A stretch of 49,710 nt of DNA from Myxococcales bacterium (GCA_023248635.1 JAHFED010000026.1:1-49710); one strand, 5' to 3'; positions 25,176 through 33,956 are shown, counted from the stretch's first letter. Notes: generated by a model not told the origin, from the letters alone. Numbers and translations: made by a program.

Positions 25176-27506
25176 CTAAGGGCTCACAAGCTCAGTGGTT
25201 AAGCCATATTGTGCTTTGGCGCCAGACGTCAGTGAAAACACACGAATCGTGTAGACGCCGTCGAGGGGCAAGATCGCCTCGATTCTCTCGCCGTCCACCT
25301 GGCCATCCGACGTGGCGAGGATCTGAACGCCGTCGAGTCCGAGCAGTTGCAGGTCGAGGTCGGCGTCGCCGTGCAAGAAGGTCAGATCGATTGTGATCTG
25401 CTTTCCTGCGGTACCATCAATTGCATAATAATCTTCGTCAGATTCACAGATCGAGGCCGCCGTCGACGTCGACGTTCCATCGGTGGCCAGGGTCGCGCGC
25501 CCTCCCACGCTGTCGTTGGGCTCGAGCCCGTCGGCGCTGCAGTCGGTCTGGTTCTGCGTCGACAACGAGATCTGGTAGTTGCCCACCTGACCAAAGGCGC
25601 CCGCCGCGCGCACGAACAAGGGTCCCGTGGAGGTGGCGTCGAAGCCCAACGCCGAAGGACCCGGACCGATGGCCGAACGCTTGAGCTCAACCCCGGCGGC
25701 GTCTTGCACGCTGAGCACCACCCGCAGGTCGTCGTCGGCGGGCCGGGCGGTGACCACCAAGCGCTCGAAGTCCTCGACCTGGATGGACCAGCGGTCGACG
25801 TCGGCGAGGGCCCCGCTGCCACAGAGCGCCCGATCTTCGACCAAGGGATCGAGGCCCGTGGCGCTGGTGTTGGGCACCGTGACCACGCGGGGGGCGTCGT
25901 CGTCGGGGGTCGGCTCGTTGGCATCGCTGCACAAAAAGGGCGGCGCCCGGTTGAGCAACAGCTGGTAGCGCCCCGCGGAGTTGGCAAAGGGCCGCACGCG
26001 CACGAACACTCGGGTGGGATCGAGAAAGCGCCGCTGGGCAAGCTCGGGCTCGTCGACGCCGGCGGATTGCTCGAGGACGACATCGCTGGCGTCGACGAAG
26101 GCGACGTCGAAGTCGACGGCGCTCGGATCGAAGCTGAGCGTCGCCGTCAGCGCCTCGTCGGCGTCCACATCGATGGCGTAGTAGTCGACGTCGCCAGGGC
26201 ACAGCTCGCCCCCGAGGGCCACGCCTTCGACGGCCAGGGAGGGCGGGGTCGCCGTCGCCGGGGTGTCGTTGCCGCCGGCGCCTTCGAAGAAGTCGGGTTG
26301 GCAGGTGTCGCCCCGCGTCCGGGTCAGGCTCAGGTCGTAGAAGGTCTGGGCGACGATGGCGGTGACGCGCACGAAGACGACCTCGTCGACCTGGGCCGTG
26401 TACACGATGGTGCCGTCGCCGCGCGGTGCGGTTTGGGCGAAGCCCACCGAGGTCTCGGCGTTGCTGTCGAGCAGCCACACCGTCGCCCGCGCGAAGCCCA
26501 CCAGCTGAGGGTCGGCGCGCTCGGTGACGACAACCCGCAACACATCACCGGCCAGCAGGTCGACCAGGTAGACGTCGTCGTCGCCGGGGCAGAGCACCAG
26601 GTCGTCGAGCAGCTTGCCCGCGAGGTCGTCGACGACGAGGGAGACGGTCTCGGCGTTGGCCGGTGTATCGGCGTCTTCGAAGCGGTCATCGATGCACACG
26701 CCGCCGGGCAGCTCGCAGCGCGCGTTGGCGAGGTTGCAGATCTCGGCGATGGGGCAGTCGAAGTCGTCTTCGCAGGGTGGCGGCGCGACCTGGCAGAGCG
26801 CGGTGCGCGGGTCGCAGATGAGGGGAGGCTCGCAGTCGTCGTCGGAGAAGCACAGGTTCTCGGATTGGCAGCGTCCCGCGCGAATGTTGCAGATGAGGCC
26901 GGCGCCGCAGTCTTCGTTGCTGAGGCAGGTCACGCAGCGACAAGCGCCGTTGCAGCGTAGGGGATCGGCGCAGTCGTCGTCATTTTCACACTGGCCGGCG
27001 CATTCGGTGACGCACACGCCGAGGTCGGTGTTGCACGTCTCGGCGCCGGCCTCGCAAGCCACCTCGGGAAATTCCGGCGCCAGGGTGCACGGCGCCTCTT
27101 CGATGCAGAAGAAGTGCTCTTGGTCACACCCCTGCCCCGGCGGGCAATCGAGGCGTCCACCGCACTCGCGCTCGTCGACAGCCTTGCGACAGCGGCCCAA
27201 GGCGCAGAATTCGCCCACCGCACAGGGCACGCCGGCGGCTTCGGAACACTCCTCACCAAACCCCGCCCGCAGCTCGCAGAATTGGGCCGGAAACACGCAG
27301 CGGAAGGCCGAACTCGGACAGTCGGCGTCGCCTTCGCAGCGTCCCAGGGGCACACAGAGACCGTCCTGGCACTCTTCGTCGGGGAGACAGCCCGCACCCG
27401 TCACGACGCTGCACTGGGCCGGCGGCGCGGGCAGCACGGGCGCCCCACAGGAGCACCCCGACAGGGACCCCAGCACAAGGGCAACGACGGCGACGACGGC
27501 ACGCAT
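25176..27506 (-). CDS. Large lipoprotein: Cys-rich N-terminal modules plus PPC-like beta domains
   Basis: Exported protein of 776 residues with lipobox LSGC (Cys18). Residues about 25-275 carry more than 35 cysteines in short EGF/Dickkopf-like units (C-x-C-DDDC-x-C patterns such as CEGDADCPS and CFSDDDCEPPLIC). Residues about 280-776 contain about four beta-domains with signatures DVDYYAIDVDADE, DEDYYAIDGTAGKQITIDL and GVYTIRVFS. These are typical of bacterial pre-peptidase C-terminal (PPC) domains, here without a peptidase. The architecture is common among myxobacterial surface proteins. Function is unknown; matrix or glycan binding is possible. ATG 27506 is selected because it begins the signal peptide. 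The 3' 260 bases are AT-rich. Confidence 0.85.
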   Translation of the reverse strand: MRAVVAVVALVLGSLSGCSCGAPVLPAPPAQCSVVTGAGCLPDEECQDGLCVPLGRCEGDADCPSSAFRCVFPAQFCELRAGFGEECSEAAGVPCAVGEFCALGRCRKAVDERECGGRLDCPPGQGCDQEHFFCIEEAPCTLAPEFPEVACEAGAETCNTDLGVCVTECAGQCENDDDCADPLRCNGACRCVTCLSNEDCGAGLICNIRAGRCQSENLCFSDDDCEPPLICDPRTALCQVAPPPCEDDFDCPIAEICNLANARCELPGGVCIDDRFEDADTPANAETVSLVVDDLAGKLLDDLVLCPGDDDVYLVDLLAGDVLRVVVTERADPQLVGFARATVWLLDSNAETSVGFAQTAPRGDGTIVYTAQVDEVVFVRVTAIVAQTFYDLSLTRTRGDTCQPDFFEGAGGNDTPATATPPSLAVEGVALGGELCPGDVDYYAIDVDADEALTATLSFDPSAVDFDVAFVDASDVVLEQSAGVDEPELAQRRFLDPTRVFVRVRPFANSAGRYQLLLNRAPPFLCSDANEPTPDDDAPRVVTVPNTSATGLDPLVEDRALCGSGALADVDRWSIQVEDFERLVVTARPADDDLRVVLSVQDAAGVELKRSAIGPGPSALGFDATSTGPLFVRAAGAFGQVGNYQISLSTQNQTDCSADGLEPNDSVGGRATLATDGTSTSTAASICESDEDYYAIDGTAGKQITIDLTFLHGDADLDLQLLGLDGVQILATSDGQVDGERIEAILPLDGVYTIRVFSLTSGAKAQYGLTTELVSP

Positions 27507-27597
27507 GGGCGGAAGCAATACCCGGAAGGACCATCGTCGTCGACCGCAGATCGGCGCGGCTGCTAAGAGGGCCTCCCGTTGCTGGTCTGGAGGACCG

Positions 27598-29157
27598 ATG
27601 AAGCTCTTGTCCCTGCTGGTGTTGCTGCTTTGCCTCAGCGCCTGTCGCCCCGCCTGGCAGGACGCCCTCGAGGCCGGGCAGCGGGCCCGCGACGCCGGCG
27701 ACGACGTCGGCGCCGCGGCTCAGTTTCTCCGCGCCTGTGAACAGGGCGCTCCGGAAGACACCGGTGCCTGCGCCGCGGCCAAAACCACCGCGGCCCGGGC
27801 CGCCCACGAAGCCATCGAACGCAGCGAGAAATCCTGCCGCAGCGGCGAGATCGGCCTGTGCTTCTCTGGTCTCGCTCCCGTCCGCGCGGTGAACGCCCAG
27901 GGCTCCAAAGAGCGATCCAAGATCGAAGAGCTGCTCGAGGTGTGCTCTGAGGTGCACACCTCCAGTTGCGGGCAGCTTCCCCTCAGAAACCTCGACGACG
28001 CCGTCGCCCGCTACCGCTGCGTGGCCCTGCTGCGCGCCGAGATGGCCCTGCCCGCGCACGAGACCCGCGTCGACAACCAGACCCACCAGATCGCGGCCTT
28101 CCTCCAGCAAGAGACCCACCGCCACGAGAGCAAGACCGCCTTCGGCGCCGCCGCCGTCAACGCCGGACTGGCCCAATGCACCATTGGCGGTACCGAGACC
28201 AAGCGCTGGGTCGACGACGACAGCGCCCTGTTCTTTTCCGCCGGCCGCCTGCCCGCCCGCGTGCAAATTGCGGGATCGTCGTCGTCGGCCAAAGAGCGCC
28301 TGTGTCAGGGCTTGGGGCGCGGGCCGCTGCAATGTTCCGATGACATGGAGGCTGCGACCACCGGCGTCGCCGCCAACGGTGTCCTCAAGATCAGGAAATT
28401 AAAACACACGAGTAAGCCAACCGATAAACTCATTGAATATGTCGCTGGCATCGAAAAGATTGCCAATCCAGAGTTTGAAAGCATCTCTCGCCAGATCAAG
28501 GCCGAGGCCCGCGCCCTGCGCGAACACGAGCAAGCCGCCTCCGCCGCCAAGAGTGAATGCACCCGCGCCGGCGACGCCCTGGTGAAGGCGGGGAATTGCA
28601 CTTCTTGCGCCGAGCTCACAGAGCAAGAGAAATCATGCAGTAAATCCAAAGATCTTGCCGACGTCTTGCAGAAAGCGATCGACGCTTTGGACAGCAAGAA
28701 AGCACAGCTCTCGCGCACGCCACCCGAGCTCGAGCGCGAGCGCAGGGCCACGCACTCCTGGATCGAGACCCGGCACACCTGGACCTTGCCCTTCGAGCTC
28801 AGCATCGACGGCGGCGTCGCAGTGCAAGACAGCGTCGTCGTCGAGGACACCGAGAACCCGGGCTTCGCGCCCGCCCACATCGAAGCCCGCAAGATCCACG
28901 AGCCGTCGACGTCGTCGCTGCAGACCCAAGTCGAAGATCGCGCCAACGCCCAGGTGATGGCCGAGCTCACGCGACAGCTCGTCGCCCGCGCCAAGGCCCT
29001 GGCCCCCAGCTGCCACGCCGTCGTCGAGGACGGCCCGCGCCTGGACTGCGAGCTCAAGGCCCTCTGGTATGGCGGCAGCGAGCCCGTCGCGACCTGGCTC
29101 AACGAGCTCGAGAACCGCGTGACCGCGCCGTGGCCCCGCGCGGCCTGCGTTCATTGA
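27598..29157 (+). CDS. Lipoprotein of unknown function, largely helical
   Basis: Exported protein of 519 residues with lipobox LSAC (Cys16). The start at ATG 27598 has GGAGG 4 bases upstream. The frame is open far upstream, but that part is antisense to the preceding gene. The N-terminal ~80 residues (WQDALEAGQRARDAGDDVGAAAQFLRACEQGAP) look like a TPR/Sel1-type helical hairpin. The middle is Glu/Lys-rich with scattered cysteines (CTSCAELTEQEKSC). The C-terminus has a WTLPFELSIDGGVAVQD beta segment. No catalytic motif or family recognised. Bases 28386-28480 are AT-rich relative to flanks. Confidence 0.75.
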   Translation: MKLLSLLVLLLCLSACRPAWQDALEAGQRARDAGDDVGAAAQFLRACEQGAPEDTGACAAAKTTAARAAHEAIERSEKSCRSGEIGLCFSGLAPVRAVNAQGSKERSKIEELLEVCSEVHTSSCGQLPLRNLDDAVARYRCVALLRAEMALPAHETRVDNQTHQIAAFLQQETHRHESKTAFGAAAVNAGLAQCTIGGTETKRWVDDDSALFFSAGRLPARVQIAGSSSSAKERLCQGLGRGPLQCSDDMEAATTGVAANGVLKIRKLKHTSKPTDKLIEYVAGIEKIANPEFESISRQIKAEARALREHEQAASAAKSECTRAGDALVKAGNCTSCAELTEQEKSCSKSKDLADVLQKAIDALDSKKAQLSRTPPELERERRATHSWIETRHTWTLPFELSIDGGVAVQDSVVVEDTENPGFAPAHIEARKIHEPSTSSLQTQVEDRANAQVMAELTRQLVARAKALAPSCHAVVEDGPRLDCELKALWYGGSEPVATWLNELENRVTAPWPRAACVH

Positions 29158-29181
29158 GGTCACCACCCAGCCACTCGACCT

Positions 29182-29832
29182 TCACCCGCGGGGCACACCA
29201 CCGCGGGGATCGTGTCGGCGCGCAGCCTCGGGGATGCCACCGACGACGTCGTCATCGCGCAGTGCTCCCCGCATCCACAAGGTGCGATCGACCATCACCC
29301 GCCCCACGGCCAACAGCGCCTGCTCGACCGCGGGTCCCTCGAGGACGCCGAAGGCCCGCGCGATGGCCTCCAGAGTCGACAACCCACCCTCGCGTCTTTC
29401 CGTGCGCAGCTGCCGCGACGACGACGACGCTGCACTGGGGAGGGTCACGCAGGGCAGCCCCACCAATCCCGGGAGGCGCGTGCGCATCTTGCGCGCCTGG
29501 CGCCACGTCCCATCGGGCACCACGAGGGTGAGGGAGGCGTCGCCGGCCACCAGCTCGCGGGCGTCCCGCGCCGGAAAGAGCAAGGCCGCGGGCCCCACCA
29601 GCGCCGGCAGCACTGGAGGCCCCTGAGCAGCGTCGACGACGACGACGTCGCTGCCGATCAGACAGCGCGCAGCGAGCAGGCCGGTGTTGGTTGGCTTTCG
29701 GGCTTCATCTTTGTGCACCAAGAGCAAGAGTCGGCTCGACGTCACAAGCTTCGGCACCAGGCTGCACAAGCACAGCGCGCGGTGCAGGCGACACCCCTCG
29801 CAGCGCGCTGCAGCGTTGTCGCGCCGACTCAT
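29182..29832 (-). CDS. tapT: tRNA-uridine aminocarboxypropyltransferase (DTW domain, TapT-like)
   Basis: Cytoplasmic tRNA-modifying enzyme of 216 residues that installs acp3U using S-adenosylmethionine. The N-terminal CEGCRLHRALCLC supplies the CxxC...CxC cluster. VVPDGTWRQARKM contains the DTW-family signature (D-G-T-W), and GLSTLEAIARAF matches the conserved (S/T)xxEA helix. The start ATG overlaps the roxA stop by 4 bases (ATGA). In E. coli TapT modifies U47, while distant paralogues act at other positions; the site here is not known. Confidence 0.92.
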   Translation of the reverse strand: MSRRDNAAARCEGCRLHRALCLCSLVPKLVTSSRLLLLVHKDEARKPTNTGLLAARCLIGSDVVVVDAAQGPPVLPALVGPAALLFPARDARELVAGDASLTLVVPDGTWRQARKMRTRLPGLVGLPCVTLPSAASSSSRQLRTERREGGLSTLEAIARAFGVLEGPAVEQALLAVGRVMVDRTLWMRGALRDDDVVGGIPEAARRHDPRGGVPRG

Positions 29833-30965
29833 CCGACAACGATCCAGCCGCGGAGATGCCAGCCGTGCAAGAGCCCCACCTCGTCGTCGTCGACGGCCAC
29901 AGGCAGCGACACGCTCCGTCGGTCGGCCAGCGCTTGCAGCGCGATCTTCAGGGAGCCGGCGACCGCGTATTCCTCACCGTTGAGAAAGACGCGCTCGCCG
30001 CGAAACAACATGCGGCTGCAGCGCGCGAGGCCGAGCTTGCCCTCGCCGGCCAAGCGTTTGGCAAAGGCGGCGACGTCGAGAGGCTTTGAGGGCGCTGCGA
30101 AGACGACGCTGTCTTTGGGTCCTGTGAGCAAGCGGCCCGTGAAGGTGGCCACGCGCTCTTGATCCCAGCGCAACTCCTCGAGGGCGCGCTCGACCCGGGC
30201 AACGGTGGCGTCGACGACGTCGCCGGGGCGTTCTTGCTCTTGGAGATCGGGGTCTTCGTACATGCCCTCGCCGCGGGCCTCGAGCCCGAGGAAGGCGAGA
30301 AAATTGTGCACGAGCTGCTCGTGGGCCGGCGCCGAAAAGCCGATCGACCAGGTCATGCACTCTTCGTCGCTGGCGACGGCGACGCCGTGGTGACCGACCT
30401 TGGGGGGCAAGTAGAGCATGTCGCCGGGCTCGAGCACCCACTCCTCCCTGGGGACAAAGCGCTGCAACACCCGCACATCAGCGTCGTCGATGCAGGCCAG
30501 GTCGCCGTCGGTGCTGATCTGCCAACGACGTCGTCCACTGCCTTGCAACAAGAACACGTCGTAGAGATCGAAGTGGGGTCCGACGCTGCCGCCGGGGCGC
30601 GCCCAGCTCACCATGAGGTCGTCGACGCGCGCATGGGGCACGAAGGAGAAGCGCTGCAGCAGCTCCCAGCCGGCGTCGAAATGTTGCTCGATGCCCTGCA
30701 CCAACAAGGTCCAGCGTTCGGCGGGAACGCGAGCGACGTCGAGGCGCTTGAAGGGTCCTTCGTCGAGGCGAAAGCGGCGGGCGCCACGCTGGCCGGTGTC
30801 GGTGACGGTGCGGGCCACGACGTCCCGCTGGCTCGCCAATTTCGCCAACTCGGCAGGCCCCAGGAAGCCGCGAAAGCCGGGGATGGCCTGTCGCACCAGC
30901 AGCGGCTGCTTCTGCCAATGCTCGCTCAAAAATTGTGCAGGGGTGAGAGAGCCAAGCAGCGACAT
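29829..30965 (-). CDS. roxA: Ribosomal protein uL16 arginine hydroxylase-like JmjC oxygenase (RoxA/YcfD)
   Basis: Fe(II)/2-oxoglutarate oxygenase of 378 residues. The cupin/JmjC core has HxD at His131-Asp133 (GPHFDLYDVF) and a distal His at 192 or 193 (VGHHGVAVA). This 61-62-residue spacing matches E. coli YcfD (His125, Asp127, His187). WQKQPLLVRQAIPGF at the N-terminus and WSIGFSAPAHEQL after the jelly roll are typical of ribosomal oxygenases, and the C-terminal winged-helix-like part follows. ATG 30965 is chosen because it aligns with the family start; an open frame extends upstream over the feo promoter. It forms an overlapping pair with tapT. Confidence 0.92.
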   Translation of the reverse strand: MSLLGSLTPAQFLSEHWQKQPLLVRQAIPGFRGFLGPAELAKLASQRDVVARTVTDTGQRGARRFRLDEGPFKRLDVARVPAERWTLLVQGIEQHFDAGWELLQRFSFVPHARVDDLMVSWARPGGSVGPHFDLYDVFLLQGSGRRRWQISTDGDLACIDDADVRVLQRFVPREEWVLEPGDMLYLPPKVGHHGVAVASDEECMTWSIGFSAPAHEQLVHNFLAFLGLEARGEGMYEDPDLQEQERPGDVVDATVARVERALEELRWDQERVATFTGRLLTGPKDSVVFAAPSKPLDVAAFAKRLAGEGKLGLARCSRMLFRGERVFLNGEEYAVAGSLKIALQALADRRSVSLPVAVDDDEVGLLHGWHLRGWIVVG

Positions 30966-31042
30966 GGGCCCCGACCATAGCGACGAAGATCCACCAGCAG
31001 AGCGCGGTTGCCGACCGCTGCAGCGAGCGATAGGGTCAACCT

Positions 31043-31061
31043 GATAATGGTTATCATTTTC
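31043..31061 (+). promoter_or_regulatory. Fur box upstream of feoAB
   Basis: GATAATGGTTATCATTTTC matches the 19-bp Fur consensus GATAATGATAATCATTATC at 16 of 19 positions. It sits 26 bases before the feoA start and stands out strongly against the GC-rich background. The first six bases, GATAAT, could also be a -10 box, so Fur-Fe(II) would block transcription directly. Confidence 0.88.
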
Positions 31062-31086
31062 AAGACCTGAGAGCGCAGGTGATCGC

Positions 31087-31320
31087 GTGACCCTCGCCGA
31101 ACAAAAACAAGGCTCCGTCGTCGACGTCGTCGGCGTCGACGGCCCCGTCGATGGCACCTTGCTGCGCTTCTTCGAGATGGGCCTGGTCCCCGGCACCACG
31201 GTCACCGTGTTGCGCCGCGCGCCGCTGGGAGATCCCCTGCAAATCCTGGTGCGGGGAACGCGCCTCTGCCTGCGCAACGACGACGCCGCCCGTTTCCGTG
31301 TCGGGGCGCGCCGTGAGTGA
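31087..31320 (+). CDS. feoA: Ferrous iron transport protein A
   Basis: Small cytoplasmic SH3-like protein of 77 residues that supports FeoB. Typical FeoA features are LLRFFEMGLVPGTTVTVLRRAPLGDPLQILVRG near the centre and the terminal hydrophobic strand. Start GTG 31087 is 26 bases after the Fur box. It overlaps feoB by 8 bases (GTGAGTGA), as expected for an operon. Confidence 0.94.
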   Translation: MTLAEQKQGSVVDVVGVDGPVDGTLLRFFEMGLVPGTTVTVLRRAPLGDPLQILVRGTRLCLRNDDAARFRVGARRE

Positions 31321-33529
31321 GCGCCCGCTGCTGCTACTCATCGGCAATCCCAACAGCGGCAAGACCACGCTCTTCAACGCCCTCACCGGCCTCTCAGCGC
31401 AGGTCGGCAACTATCCGGGCATCACCGTCGAGCACCGCGAAGGACGGGCCACCTTGCCGGCCGGCGCAGCTGGTGCTGGCGAAGCCCTCGTCGTCGACGT
31501 CGTCGATGTGCCTGGCACCTACTCCCTGCTGCCGCGCAGCGACGACGAAGCGGTGGCCGTGCGGGCCATCTTTGCCGACCTGCCGGGCCTGAAGAAGGCC
31601 GACGTCGTCGTCTGCGTCGTCGACGCCACCCAGCTCGAGCGCAACCTGCATTTCGTGGCCCAACTGCGCGAGCTGCCCCTGCCCCTCGTCATCGCGCTCA
31701 CGATGACCGACACCATCGCCGCCGACCAACGACGGGTCGACGTCGACGCCCTCGGGTCCCGCCTGGGCGTTCCCGTCATCGCCGCTCCCGGTGTGCGCGG
31801 CGGTGCTGCGGCGCTGAAGACGACCTTGGCCGACGAGCTCCAGAAGCGACCGCGCCGACTGGCCTTGAACCCCGCGGTGGTCCAGCTCCCCGCCGATCTC
31901 AGCGACGCCGTCGACGACGCCGGTCGAGCGCTGTCGGGTCGTGCGGGTCTCGACGCGCCCCGCGCGCTGGGCTTGTTGCTGGCCCAGGCCGTCGTCGGCG
32001 GCGCCGGCAGCAACGTGCCCATCTTCGACGCCGTCGACGTCGCCCGCTTGCGCGCTCACCCTCGCACCGCGGCGGTGGCCGGCGAGCTGGTCCAGGCCCG
32101 CTGGGCGCGCGCCGAAGGCTGGGCCCGGGGCATCGTCTCGGAGCTCCCCCAAGAAGCCAACAGCGCCCGCTTCACCCGCCGCGTCGACGCCATCGCCCTG
32201 CACACGGTGCTGGGCCCGCTGCTGATGGTCGGCGTGTTCTTGCTCTTGTTCCAGGCCTTGTTCTCCTGGGCCCAGCCGCTGATGGACGGCATCACCGCCA
32301 GCGTCGAAGGCGTGGGCACCTGGGCCGGCGATGTGTTGCCGTCGTCGCTGCCCCTGCTGCGTTCGCTGGTGGTGGAAGGCGTGATCGCCGGCGTCGGCAA
32401 CGTCGTCGTCTTCGTTCCCCAGATCGCTGTCTTGTTCTTCTTTCTGGCCGTGCTCGAAGACACCGGTTACCTCGCGCGCGCCGCCTTCCTGCTCGATCGG
32501 GTGATGAAGGGCGTCGGTCTGCACGGGCGGGCGTTCGTGCCCTTGCTCTCGGGCTTTGCCTGCGCGGTCCCGGCGATCATGGCCACCCGCACCATCGAGT
32601 CGCGGAAGGATCGACTCGTGACGATCCTGGTGACCCCGCTCATCTCCTGCTCGGCGCGCCTGCCCGTCTACGCGCTGATGATCGCCACCGTGTTCACCGA
32701 CGTCCCACCCGTCTTCGGCGTCGTCGAGGCCGGCGCCGTCGTCATGGTCTCGATGTATGCCCTGTCTTTGGGCGCAGCCATCACGATGGCCTGGGTCTTC
32801 AAGCGCACCCTCTTGAAGTCGCCGACGCCGGCCTTGGTGCTCGAGCTGCCGCCCTACCGAGTGCCCAAGCTCTCGCAGCTGTGGAAGGCCGTGTGGGCGC
32901 GCGTGCGCACCTTCCTCGTCGAGGCCGGCACCGTAATCCTCGCCATCACCGTGGTGTTGTGGGCGCTGCTGAAGTTCCCCGTCGACGAACACATCACCGC
33001 CCAGGCCGAGGCCCGCAAACAGGCCCTGCACGCTCAGCTGCAAAACGACCCCGAGCTGCTCGAGCAAAAGCTCAACGACGTCGACGACGAAGCCCGCATG
33101 AAGCTGGTCGAGCGCAGCGCCGCGGGTCGCGTGGGTCACGCCATCGAGCCGCTGATCGCCCCCCTGGGCTTTGACTGGAAGATCGGCATCGGCATCCTCG
33201 CGAGCTTCGCTGCCCGCGAGGTGTTCGTGTCGACCCTGGGCATCGTCTACGGCCTCGGCGACGACGAAGACGAAGGTTCGACGTCGCTGCGAGACTCCAT
33301 GCGCCAAGACACCAAGGCCGACGGCACAAAGCTCTACACGCCGCTGACCGGGCTCTCGCTGCTGGTCTTCTTCGTGTTGGCCATGCAGTGCATGAGCACC
33401 ATCGCTGCCGTTCGCCGCGAGACGCGCTCGTGGAAATGGCCGCTCTTTCAGATTGCCTACATGACGGTGTTGGCCTTTTCGGGGTCGTTGCTGGTGTTTC
33501 AGATCGGCAGAGCCTTGGGGTTCTCGTGA
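31313..33529 (+). CDS. feoB: Ferrous iron transport protein B
   Basis: Inner-membrane Fe(II) transporter of 738 residues with an N-terminal G domain. G1 is GNPNSGKTT (about 10-18) and G3 is DVPG in DVVDVPGTYSLLP. The G4 position reads TMTD (Thr130-Asp133) where most FeoB have NxxD, so guanine specificity may be relaxed. The membrane half has the two Gate motifs around AFLLDRVMKGVGLHGRAFVPLLSGFACAVPAIMATRTI and LVTPLISCSARLPVYALMI, with conserved cysteines. A Glu/Gln/Lys-rich cytosolic insert follows at about 565-610. Start GTG 31313 overlaps feoA. The next small gene overlaps its stop (GTGA). Confidence 0.95.
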   Translation: MSERPLLLLIGNPNSGKTTLFNALTGLSAQVGNYPGITVEHREGRATLPAGAAGAGEALVVDVVDVPGTYSLLPRSDDEAVAVRAIFADLPGLKKADVVVCVVDATQLERNLHFVAQLRELPLPLVIALTMTDTIAADQRRVDVDALGSRLGVPVIAAPGVRGGAAALKTTLADELQKRPRRLALNPAVVQLPADLSDAVDDAGRALSGRAGLDAPRALGLLLAQAVVGGAGSNVPIFDAVDVARLRAHPRTAAVAGELVQARWARAEGWARGIVSELPQEANSARFTRRVDAIALHTVLGPLLMVGVFLLLFQALFSWAQPLMDGITASVEGVGTWAGDVLPSSLPLLRSLVVEGVIAGVGNVVVFVPQIAVLFFFLAVLEDTGYLARAAFLLDRVMKGVGLHGRAFVPLLSGFACAVPAIMATRTIESRKDRLVTILVTPLISCSARLPVYALMIATVFTDVPPVFGVVEAGAVVMVSMYALSLGAAITMAWVFKRTLLKSPTPALVLELPPYRVPKLSQLWKAVWARVRTFLVEAGTVILAITVVLWALLKFPVDEHITAQAEARKQALHAQLQNDPELLEQKLNDVDDEARMKLVERSAAGRVGHAIEPLIAPLGFDWKIGIGILASFAAREVFVSTLGIVYGLGDDEDEGSTSLRDSMRQDTKADGTKLYTPLTGLSLLVFFVLAMQCMSTIAAVRRETRSWKWPLFQIAYMTVLAFSGSLLVFQIGRALGFS

Positions 33530-33738
33530 ACGCCCTGCTCGACCTGCTGGCCGTCGCCGTCGTCGTCGCTGGTGCGGGCTTTTGGTTGGCGTCGCGTTTT
33601 CGGGCGGGGACCCCGCCGGCCTGCCACCAGGCCAGTGAGCCCATCGACGTGCCTCCGCAGGTGCTGCTCGGAGCTTCGCTTCAGCGTGGGGTCGACAGAG
33701 CCCGCGCGCGCCAGAGCGAAAAACGCGTGAGCAACTGA
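33526..33738 (+). CDS. Small FeoB-associated-type membrane protein
   Basis: Predicted 70-residue protein. A single N-terminal helix (LLDLLAVAVVVAGAGFWLAS) is followed by a basic stretch and one Cys-His (ACHQ). Its place directly after feoB, with overlapping GTGA, matches the FeoB-associated Cys-rich membrane proteins. It lacks the usual Cys cluster, so this may be a reduced member. Its last 58 bases overlap the convergent small membrane gene. Confidence 0.6.
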   Translation: MNALLDLLAVAVVVAGAGFWLASRFRAGTPPACHQASEPIDVPPQVLLGASLQRGVDRARARQSEKRVSN

Positions 33739-33956
33739 CCGAGGCCCCAGGCCACAGCCGCGCAGCCGGCGACGACGACGGAGCCTTGTTTCACACTCGG
33801 CACGTGGCTCATCAACGCACCGGTTGCCAGCAAGCCCGCCAGCACGGCGAGCAGAAAGCCCAGGCGCACGAAGGGGCGACCCCAGCCGTTGCCGTCCCAG
33901 ACGAAGTGCACGGGACAGCCGCTCTCACGCCGCAGACTGGTGTCGATCAGGGTCAT
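33681..33956 (-). CDS. Small membrane protein downstream of the CDF transporter
   Basis: Predicted 91-residue protein. A hydrophilic start (MTLIDTSLRRESGCPVHFVWDGNG) is followed by two hydrophobic segments (LGFLLAVLAGLLATGALM and VVVAGCAAVAWGLGQLL). It overlaps the 3' end of the CDF gene by 32 bases and the convergent feo-associated gene by 58 bases. The function is unknown. Reality is supported by membrane topology and operon-like overlap only. Confidence 0.55.
   Translation of the reverse strand: MTLIDTSLRRESGCPVHFVWDGNGWGRPFVRLGFLLAVLAGLLATGALMSHVPSVKQGSVVVAGCAAVAWGLGQLLTRFSLWRARALSTPR

Noticed and set aside
26614-27597. Upstream extension of the 519-residue lipoprotein frame
   Set aside because: It is antisense to the Cys-rich lipoprotein gene. 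The lipobox signal and GGAGG support ATG 27598.
31394-33307. 637-codon minus-strand open frame
   Set aside because: Antisense to feoB, which has G motifs and Gate helices.
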